Origin: a virus
Virus record (IMG/VR): IMGVR_UViG_3300017781_000010
Location: 1-57,079 of that record
DNA: 57,079 nucleotides
Reading direction: 5' to 3' (one strand)
The position numbers and the translations under genes were made by a program. Shown here piece by piece: positions 32,632 to 41,000 of this stretch. Every line of letters starts with the position of its first letter. Position 1 is the first letter of the stretch. The notes below the pieces were generated by a model. The model had not been told where the DNA came from. It saw nothing but the letters and a program-made list of their open reading frames with translations, and ran no database searches.

Positions 32632-32947
32632 CTGTAGACGTTTCAATGCCCATAGCGACTGCTGAAATGTTAGCGCCTGAAGCGTAACAAACAATTTTTT
32701 GCCCTGCGGCTAAAACTATTCCAGTTCTTTCTAGCACACCTTTGGATAATATCTCTGTATCATATTCAATATACTCTCCGTTTGTTGGTGTAGCCAAATC
32801 AGCAACAGCAATTCTAACTGACGTTGCCTGGTTTCCTCTGTTGCAAATGTTTATACTTGCAACCGCATAGTTATCAGTAGGACATTCATATACTGTAGTA
32901 TTTGCCCCTCCTGTTAAATCTGATGCGCCTATTCTTCCTGTTGCCAT
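32627..32947 (-). CDS. Small virion structural protein (106 aa)
   Basis: 106 aa, beta-rich: TTVYECPTDNYAVASINICN, then TSVRIAVADL, GVLERTGIVLAAGQKIVCYA. The pattern of a short beta-sandwich with 'L-x-A-G-[DEQ]-K-I-[VY]' near the C-terminus recurs in the 109-aa (43746) and 112-aa (54631) proteins, so three small genes of this window form one diverged family. It is preceded by a late-octamer variant at 32965. Family members sit beside each large fibre gene cluster, suggesting a fibre-attachment or collar-like role (inference). Confidence 0.68.
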   Translation of the reverse strand: MATGRIGASDLTGGANTTVYECPTDNYAVASINICNRGNQATSVRIAVADLATPTNGEYIEYDTEILSKGVLERTGIVLAAGQKIVCYASGANISAVAMGIETSTA

Positions 32948-32959
32948 TTTGTTTCTCCG

Positions 32960-35900
32960 TTAATTATTTAGGAACATACTTAATGCTACTGGAGCACCGT
33001 CTATTCCGCCTTTAAAGTTTACTGCGTTAAGTATATTTATCCTACCGCCGTCTGTAGTTGATATTTGGTTCTGAGTAACCTCAATCACACCTGCTGTAAC
33101 ACTGTTAACGTTCAATGTAGCAACACCACCACCAATTTGTGATGTGATGTACGTTTTGATTGCTTTTTGTGTTGGAACAACACTATCACTATCAGCACTA
33201 AATGTACCATCTGTGCTAAATTCTGTAATTACTGCTCCTGCACCACCAAGTGCAACACTACCTAATTGTAGTTCGTTTAGTCCTGAAATATTAAATGCTT
33301 CAACGTTTAGTGTAGCAATACCTGTTGCCTGTTCAACGTTAAACAATCCACCAACTCTAAAGTTACCATCTTGGTCAGTACTTGTGTAGAACACTCTTCC
33401 TCCACCAAAATCGTTTGTTTCATATTGTGGATCTGGATCAGTTAAAGGTGCTCCAGGATAGTTTGTATTACTAAAGTTACCTGTACCAATATCTAGGAAA
33501 TCGTGTCCTGTTAAACGCACTTGTGAATAACGTCTTCTAATAGTAATCGGGTCATTGTGTGGAGGTCTTTCTGACTCTAGAATTGCTGGACTAACTTGCA
33601 ATAATGCACTATATGGACTGTTACCTAGCAAGTTTGTAATACTTACAAGTTTAAACCATCTGTTAGGTAAACTAGCAAATTCAACATTAGAACCTTTTTG
33701 TGGAATAGCATCTAAATTATCAAATCTAAGTTTTGTACCGCTTTGTCTAATATCTGCAAAACCGTCACCTACTACTTCTGCACTCGCTGTAATAAATCCT
33801 GTACCTCTGTTTGAGTAAGTAGGTTGTGCAAGCACACCATTACCAATTCTTACTGTATGTGGAACTTCAACTGTATGACTCGGATCAATTAATGTCATTG
33901 ATGGAGGATTACTATATCCGCTACCTGGTTCAATAATTTTAACTTCAACAACTTTTTCGTCTGCTACTCTTGCTCTACCTCTTGCTCGTGTACCACTTGT
34001 TGGTGCACTGAATATTACTCTTGGAGTAATGTCATACGCTGAAGTAGCATCTAATGTTGCCGCTATTGCAGAGCCCTTAACATGTTCCCATCCTGATGAA
34101 CCGTCTGATTCTTTTGTAATAGTTGCAACTTTTGTTGCCGCATTAAATGAACTAATAACACCGTACTGGCCTGCTCCAAGTCCACTTACAAGATAAATCA
34201 TCATACCGTTGTATGTGCCTGTTGGATTAATATCAGTTGCCGCAAGTGTAATTTGCGTAGTATTTCCAGCCTGTGCATTTGAAGCAATAGTAACAAATCC
34301 TTCGCCACCGTATACTGATGAGTCTGACTCAAGTTGTACTTCAAATACTCCACCGCTTCTTACTGTTACTGCACTTACTGCCGCTCCAAAACCTTCACCT
34401 TGTAATGAATATCTTGTTGCCGCACCAATTGTTGCAACTTTAAATGTTACATTTGCCGCTCCACCGCCGCCAACTAATGAATCATTAATTGTAATTGTAT
34501 CTGCGATAGCATGTCCTGTACCACCTTTTATAACTGTAGGTACAATTCCACCTACTGATGTAATTTCAAGATCAAATTCTTGTCCTGTACCACTTCCTGA
34601 ACTTGAACCTGTAATACCTTTGTACGTACCTGCTACTCTTGCTGGATCGTTATTTGCTATATTGTCAAGTGTTAGAATTGCTGTTGTGGCTTCAGTTGTG
34701 TAACCTTGTCCTGCATTTGAATATTCTAATTGTAAAATTTCATTTGCTCCATCAGTTAGAACATTTGAAATTTGTGCTTCTAATTGCTGGTTATCAACTT
34801 TACCTAACACTGGTGTTTCTGTAACATCAATACCTTCTGCAACTGAACCAAAGTCTCCGTATGAGTTGTTTCCGTTAGTAGCACGTATTTTACCACCGTT
34901 TTCTGCTAGGTATCCAATATGGTTGTAATATGTAAACACAGAAACAAGTTCTGATCTACCTAAGTTTGTAACCCAATAACCAATACCATCACTTAAGATC
35001 TGTGTAAAGTCGTTAGCAACAATTGAATCGTTACCGCCGTCATGTAAATCTCCATCTACTTTTAATCCAATACATGCTGTACCAAATGTAGTTACGTTTT
35101 GTACGTAAGGTGATTTATTTGTAATCCATGCTTCAGTATGTGCTGGACCCCAACCTGGATCTAATGAAACATACGCTCCTGCTGTTGGACGTTTAGTTCC
35201 GTAACCGTTTGCTCCACTTAGTGATCCAGTCAATCCTGTAAGTGTACAGTTACGTATACCTGTTCCGTTACGTGCAAAGAACATATCTTTTAACAAGTTA
35301 CCTTCTACTGAGTGTACATAATATTTTGCATTTAATAGTGATCTATAGTTACCTGAGTAAATTAAGTCATGTTTTACACCATCAATATATGCGTTCATAT
35401 CTCTTGCACAAGCCGCTAGTGTGTAAGTATAACTTGGATAAGTTGCCGCAATATAAGCATGTACTTCTGCAATAATAAAGTCTCTATTTGCTTCTATTAC
35501 TTCAACAGCATATGTATATCCTGTTGATGTTTCTGGAGTATTTGAACCGCGCATAGTTGGCATTGTACTATCGCCTGATGCACCGTTTACACCCCAATCA
35601 ATGTAATCATAAATTTCTCTAAATAAGTTTTCTGCCGCAGTACCTGCACTTGCATTACCTGCTGGTCTTGTTGTAACTTGAGTTGCACTGTTTCCTGTTG
35701 ATTTTGTAATAGCAACGTTTTGTACAATATTGCTAATAACTGCTGAAATTCTAGTAAGAGCCGCAATACTTTTTGGAACGTCTGCCGCACTTGTTTGACT
35801 TGGTGCTGGTTTAATTCTTGTTGAACGTAATTCGTCACCAACAATAGCAACATCTTCTGGAATAATAATTGGAAGTACTTCTTCGTATTCTCCAGTTTTT

Positions 35901-38035
35901 ACAAATATTGTTTTTTGTGCATGTAATTCTGTTGGAATATTAGTTGTTACACCTGCTGTAATTGCATCAGTTGTAATTTTAATTAAGTTATCAATAGTTG
36001 TAGTTGATCCTGGTGTTGCATCATACGCTGTTAATTTTTGTTGTGTAATTGGAGATGCTACACTGTTTAGTGATGCATAGTTTGCTGTTGGATCTGTTTT
36101 TGCAAGAATGTTTGGCATAATACTTTTAAGGTAATTAATTGCCGCAACAGTTTCACCTGTTTGTCCTGCAATATAACTTGCGCCACCTGGTTGGAAATAA
36201 GATAATGCTACTAAGCGTGATCTAACATTACCACCATGTGATAAATCCCATGCAACAGCATCAATAATTTGTCCTGTGTCTCTTGTACATTTTGCTTTGT
36301 CGTATGTAAAAGATCCTGTAAATGGACTAATAGCATTGGCAATTTGATAGTCTACCCATTCTACTGTTTGTTGTTGTAAGAAAGATCTATTTGCTTCAAT
36401 TAATAATCTATCGTTTTGGTTTACTGATCCATCTCTAATTTGTTCTGTTGCAAAACGTACTGTTTTGAATGGTCTGTCTAACGTAATACCTCTATCTGGA
36501 GTTTTACCGTCTACACCACTTTGTGTATCTACATAGTAAACATGATTAACTTGACCAAAGTATGTCCACTCTGGAGCAGTTTGTGCGTCATTAACTTTTA
36601 ACACCTGTCCAGGTTTTCCAACTGGTAAACGTGCTGGACCTGATCCACCGTAGTAAACAATATCACCAATAGTTGTTAAGTTTCCTGCTTCAGCACCACC
36701 ACTAAAGAAGTTCCAAAAATTTCCGCCTGTATCACTAGCAGGATCGTTCACTCCATTATTTGAAGTATGCGATTGTACTGCAATGTAACTGTTAACACCT
36801 TGTTGAACAGTATCACCTAAATCGTAATATGTTGCTGTAGTCCAAGTATTTTTCCATTGTGCGCCTTCGTTTAATTTTTCCCAATATGTTAAATTTGGTG
36901 GGCGTACACCGTTTGAATTTGCAATAGCAAGATAAGTATATCCTCCTACTCTTACAACATCACCTGTTAGATAATCTTGGTTTGCTGAGTCATCTCCGTA
37001 GTCGCCTCTTAAATTAAATCCTGTTGCAAATACGTCCCAGTCATTTGGATTATCTGTTGGAGGCTTTTCTGAGTTATTTGTTTTTGAAACATAAGTGTAA
37101 CCACCGTAAGTAACAATGTCACCTGGTTGGTATGGTGAATATGGTCCCCAACTATCTTCAAATTCTAATCCTGGAATAAACTGTGCCCAGTTTGCTTCAT
37201 CTGTTTTTAGATCAAGTGCAACACTTGATGTATGATATGTTGTACAAATCCAAAGTCCGCCTGAGTCTTTTACAACATCGTTAATTTTATATCTATATCC
37301 ACTTGCCCATTCACCTAGGTATTCAATACCTTTATGGAAGTAATCCCATTTTGCTTGATCTGCTTCTAATCCTATTATTGCTGTTGCCGCTGAAGTATGA
37401 CCTGTGTTACAAGAATAAACTTGTCCACCGTACTTAACTAAGTCACCAACTCTATAACGTATGCCAACAGCCCAATCTGTTTTCCAATCAAAGCCATCAC
37501 TAATAATGTCCCACTTTGATTGATTTAATTCTAATCCTGATGTAGTATTTGGCGAACTAACATGATATCCTGTACAAATATAAACACGCGAACCGTACTT
37601 GACAATGTCATTAACTTTGTAACGTGTATTAATTGACCAATCTGCTTTATAATCAAAGCCTTCGCCATACAAATCCCAAAAAGCGGCAGTACTATCATCA
37701 CCAAGATTACTTTCCAAACCACCAATGGCACTTGAGTCTGAAATGTGTCCTGTGTTACAAATATAGAGTTGTCCGCCGTATTTTACAATATCATTAATTT
37801 TATAAACGGCACCAGTTGCCCAGTCGCCTTTCCAAGTTTGACCGTCTGCAAACACCTGCCACTTGGCTGTTGAATTATTTAGATCTAACATAAAGTCAGT
37901 CTGTGATATGTGTCCTACTACACACATAAAAGTTTTACCACCATATCTTACTACATCATCTTTATAGTAAGTGGTTGCTTCAGACCATTCGTCTTTCCAA
38001 ATAAATCTAATTCTACCTAATTTAAATTCTGCCAT
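32960..38035 (-). CDS. Giant tail-fibre/adhesin with CBM-like repeats and beta-helix (1691 aa)
   Basis: 1691 aa, paralogous to the 1638-aa gene upstream. Residues ~1-430 are eight units of 'W-x5-Y-x-x-[GN]D-x-V-x-Y-G-G-x-x-Y-x-C-x-x-x-H-x-S', resembling CBM5/12 carbohydrate-binding modules. A pectate-lyase-like region follows (VDTQSGVDGKTPDRGITLDR; VKTGEYEEVLPIIIPEDVAI), interrupted by two 'AKC-x-RD / CARDMN' helical modules that the paralogue lacks. Next is a conserved block (SPYVQNVTTFGTACIGLKVDG; NDFTQILSDGIGYW). Late in the protein are FYTSTDQDGNFRVG, a fibre motif shared by all the giant proteins, and QKAIKTYI. No catalytic residues of a lyase are obvious. It is likely a glycan-binding side or tail fibre. 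Confidence 0.8.
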   Translation of the reverse strand: MAEFKLGRIRFIWKDEWSEATTYYKDDVVRYGGKTFMCVVGHISQTDFMLDLNNSTAKWQVFADGQTWKGDWATGAVYKINDIVKYGGQLYICNTGHISDSSAIGGLESNLGDDSTAAFWDLYGEGFDYKADWSINTRYKVNDIVKYGSRVYICTGYHVSSPNTTSGLELNQSKWDIISDGFDWKTDWAVGIRYRVGDLVKYGGQVYSCNTGHTSAATAIIGLEADQAKWDYFHKGIEYLGEWASGYRYKINDVVKDSGGLWICTTYHTSSVALDLKTDEANWAQFIPGLEFEDSWGPYSPYQPGDIVTYGGYTYVSKTNNSEKPPTDNPNDWDVFATGFNLRGDYGDDSANQDYLTGDVVRVGGYTYLAIANSNGVRPPNLTYWEKLNEGAQWKNTWTTATYYDLGDTVQQGVNSYIAVQSHTSNNGVNDPASDTGGNFWNFFSGGAEAGNLTTIGDIVYYGGSGPARLPVGKPGQVLKVNDAQTAPEWTYFGQVNHVYYVDTQSGVDGKTPDRGITLDRPFKTVRFATEQIRDGSVNQNDRLLIEANRSFLQQQTVEWVDYQIANAISPFTGSFTYDKAKCTRDTGQIIDAVAWDLSHGGNVRSRLVALSYFQPGGASYIAGQTGETVAAINYLKSIMPNILAKTDPTANYASLNSVASPITQQKLTAYDATPGSTTTIDNLIKITTDAITAGVTTNIPTELHAQKTIFVKTGEYEEVLPIIIPEDVAIVGDELRSTRIKPAPSQTSAADVPKSIAALTRISAVISNIVQNVAITKSTGNSATQVTTRPAGNASAGTAAENLFREIYDYIDWGVNGASGDSTMPTMRGSNTPETSTGYTYAVEVIEANRDFIIAEVHAYIAATYPSYTYTLAACARDMNAYIDGVKHDLIYSGNYRSLLNAKYYVHSVEGNLLKDMFFARNGTGIRNCTLTGLTGSLSGANGYGTKRPTAGAYVSLDPGWGPAHTEAWITNKSPYVQNVTTFGTACIGLKVDGDLHDGGNDSIVANDFTQILSDGIGYWVTNLGRSELVSVFTYYNHIGYLAENGGKIRATNGNNSYGDFGSVAEGIDVTETPVLGKVDNQQLEAQISNVLTDGANEILQLEYSNAGQGYTTEATTAILTLDNIANNDPARVAGTYKGITGSSSGSGTGQEFDLEITSVGGIVPTVIKGGTGHAIADTITINDSLVGGGGAANVTFKVATIGAATRYSLQGEGFGAAVSAVTVRSGGVFEVQLESDSSVYGGEGFVTIASNAQAGNTTQITLAATDINPTGTYNGMMIYLVSGLGAGQYGVISSFNAATKVATITKESDGSSGWEHVKGSAIAATLDATSAYDITPRVIFSAPTSGTRARGRARVADEKVVEVKIIEPGSGYSNPPSMTLIDPSHTVEVPHTVRIGNGVLAQPTYSNRGTGFITASAEVVGDGFADIRQSGTKLRFDNLDAIPQKGSNVEFASLPNRWFKLVSITNLLGNSPYSALLQVSPAILESERPPHNDPITIRRRYSQVRLTGHDFLDIGTGNFSNTNYPGAPLTDPDPQYETNDFGGGRVFYTSTDQDGNFRVGGLFNVEQATGIATLNVEAFNISGLNELQLGSVALGGAGAVITEFSTDGTFSADSDSVVPTQKAIKTYITSQIGGGVATLNVNSVTAGVIEVTQNQISTTDGGRINILNAVNFKGGIDGAPVALSMFLNN
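32965..32972 (-). promoter_or_regulatory. Late-promoter-like octamer (variant)
   Basis: CCTAAATA on the minus strand, 17 nt before the 106-aa gene, inside the last codons of the 1691-aa fibre gene. Variant first two bases. Confidence 0.45.
36750..38010 (-). repeat. Eight CBM5/12-like repeats, 1691-aa fibre
   Basis: Eight coding repeats of about 50-60 residues, e.g. VYKINDIVKYGGQLYICNTG, RYKVNDIVKYGSRVYICTGY, RYRVGDLVKYGGQVYSCNTG, PYQPGDIVTYGGYTYVSKTN. The aromatic-rich 'W...Y..GD.V.YGG..Y' core is like chitin/cellulose-binding CBM5/12 modules. Boundaries are approximate. Confidence 0.75.
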
Positions 38036-38058
38036 TGGTTACTCCACCGTATACGTTA

Positions 38059-38066
38059 TATTTATC
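38059..38066 (-). promoter_or_regulatory. T4-type late promoter
   Basis: GATAAATA on the minus strand, 23 nt before the ATG of the 1691-aa fibre, with GGAG (38042-38045) between. Confidence 0.75.
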
Positions 38067-38070
38067 ATTA

Positions 38071-41000
38071 TCACTCATCATCGCCTATTCCTGGAAAGCC
38101 TCCTGTTGCTTCAGCACCACCTGCTACAAAGTATGCTTGTGCCGCCATATCGCCGCCGACTGTACCTGCTCCACCTTGAATACTTACTGGTGCGTTGAAT
38201 ACTATAGTGCCACCCAAAGGTTTGAATATTTTATTACCTTCAAAACTTATATCGCCAGCATTTAACCTGTTAACTTTAAGATCTGAACCACCTGATGATA
38301 CTCTTGCTTGTACATATTTGCCGATTGCTCGCTGTGTTGGTACAATGTTATTTGAGTTAGCCGCAAATGTTGGATCTGTACTGAATTCTCTAATAACAGC
38401 CCCTGTTCCGCCAAGTACAACTCCACCTAATCTAAGTTCTTCTAATCCATCTAATTCAAAGAAACTAGCATTAATACTAATTGTACCAGTTGACTGTTCA
38501 ACTTCGAATAGTTCACCAACTCTAAAGTTACCATCTTGGTCAGTACTTGTGTAGAAAACACGACCGCCGTTGTATTGTAAAACTTCGTTAAATTGTTTTG
38601 GTTCTGCATCTTCATCTGGATTATAACCAAATACATACAAACCCGGATATGCTGTACTTGCAAAGTTACCTGTACCAATATCTAAGAAATCATGTCCTGT
38701 TAATCTAACTTGACTATACTGTTGTCTAATTATAATACTTTCGCCATGTACTGGTGCTTCTTGACGTCCTAGATTTGGACTTATTTGTAATTTTAAGTTG
38801 TATCCACCTAATATACCTGTTGTTTCTTTTATTTTAACAACAAAATATGTAACTCCGTCAATACCAGTAATACTAATATTGTCTCCTGGTCCTGGAAGTT
38901 TACTTACATTTTCTAAAATTAATTCATCTGCAATTTGTACAATTTCTGCATAGCCATCACCTGATGTAACTTCTGCTTGTGATCTAAAGTAACCTGTACC
39001 AAAATTACTCATTGTAGGTTGAGGTAACACACCGTTAGCAACTTCTGCTACAGTTGTTACGTCTAATGTATTTTTATTATCATTTACAGTTACAATAGGA
39101 TTACTTGAATAACCTGCACCCGGATCATGCAAAATAAATGTTCCAATTCTACCACTTGCTACAATTGGTCTACACAATGCTCTTGTACCGTAAGTAATTT
39201 TGTCTACGTTTTGTTGTCCACTTGTAACAACATACCAATCACTTGTAGTGCTTGATCCTGCAACTCCTGCTCTAATTTCAAAACCTGCAGGTAATAATTT
39301 AGCAAGCCAATGGAATCCATCTCTACTAAATGCAACTACATCTGATTGTGCTCCTGTATCGCTTTTTACTGCACAGAATGTTCCTTGTGAATAACCTATC
39401 CCTGTCCATTCACCTGGTTCCATACTACCAGCATACCAAGTTATACCATCAAAACTAACTGCTGTTTCTGCTGTACTACTATCAGTTTTTGCTGTGGTTG
39501 CTACGAATCTATCTCTTCCCCAAATAACTTTCTCCCAAGCACTTGTTGCTGGAAGTGTAAATGCAGTCCAACTCGACCCATTGTCTGTTGAGTATGCTCC
39601 TACGTTACTCGGTGCCGCTACTGTACCAGCAAGTGCAACCCAAACTCCACTTATACTACCACCATATGCAATACAAGACCATTCGTCTGCTGTTGGAAGT
39701 GTAGTTGTACCCCAACTATTTCCTGCATCTGTTGATCTAATTGCTGTAGTACTCGCTCCTGAACTTGATTGTACTGTTCCTATCATTATGTCACCTAATG
39801 GTTGACCATCAATATCAGTTACAGTATCAGTTGCCGCTAATCCTAAAGTTGTGTCATTCCAAACTGCACCACCATCGCTACTAAAAGATCCTGCACTAGT
39901 AGCACCTGCTGTATTAACAAGTGCAATTTTTGTATTTCCTATAGCAACCAATCCACCTTTTCCTGTTCGGTCAGTGTGTGTCCAGCCGTTACCGTCTGTA
40001 CTAACAGATACTCCGTCTGCATGACTTGCTACCCAAATATCTTGTGAATTATATGTTCCGCGTTTAATATCTTGCCACGGAGCAGTAGTCCCTAAATTTG
40101 TTGATTGAAGTTGATAATTTGGTTCTGCAACTTCCGATCTTGGTTCAATATAGTAACGTGAAGTATCATTTAATGTACCATGTATTGGTTGTCCTGTTAC
40201 ATGTTCCCAACCTGGTTCTCCGTTTACTTCTTTTTCTACAGTAGCAACTTTACTTATTGTATTAAATCCGCTAATTCTTCCATATTGTCCAGCACCTTTA
40301 CCTGCATATATAAACAATCTTTGTCCAATATAATCTGCAGGATCTGTAGTATCATCTGCATTACTTAATGAAAGTGATGTTGATGTACCAATCTGTGCTT
40401 TGTTGGCTTTGAACGTATAATTACTACCGCCAATAAAGTTTGAATCTTCTTCAGTAACAAATACTTGGCGCACACCACCTTGTCTAAATTCATTAAATGT
40501 GGCTACTGCATTTTGACCATTACCTGTTATTGTCATATTTGCATTTGTGTAACCTTCTCCTGCATGTGTCCATGCTACGCCATGAACTTGATTGTTGTCA
40601 GTGTAAGTTTGATAAACCTGTGCTTCTTTACTTCTGTTGTTTACTGTTCCTGTAATCGGAACTTCATCAATATCAAAACCTTCTGCAACAGTTCCGTATG
40701 TTCCGTATGAGTTGTTACCATTCAATGCACGAACTTTACCTCCTGCTGTTGCAAGATATCCAATATGGCAATAGTAAGTAAACACAGACACAAGTTCTGA
40801 TTTACCATCACCGTTTGCCCAGTAACCAATACCATCACTTAATATTTGTGTAAAATCGTTTGCAACAATTGATTTGTTTCCTGAATTATGTAAGTCACCG
40901 TCAACTTTCATTCCTATGCACCCTGTTCCAAATGTTGTTACGTTTTGTACATATGGGGATTTAGTTGTAATATGTGCATAAGTATCTGCAACTCCTGTTG

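Noticed and set aside
34209-34703. Plus-strand open frames of 80-164 codons inside the giant fibre genes (also 45704-46129, 49472-49927, 50045-50686)
   Set aside because: They are antisense shadows of repetitive minus-strand fibre genes, with low-complexity Leu/Val/Ser/Pro translations, no ribosome sites and no promoters.
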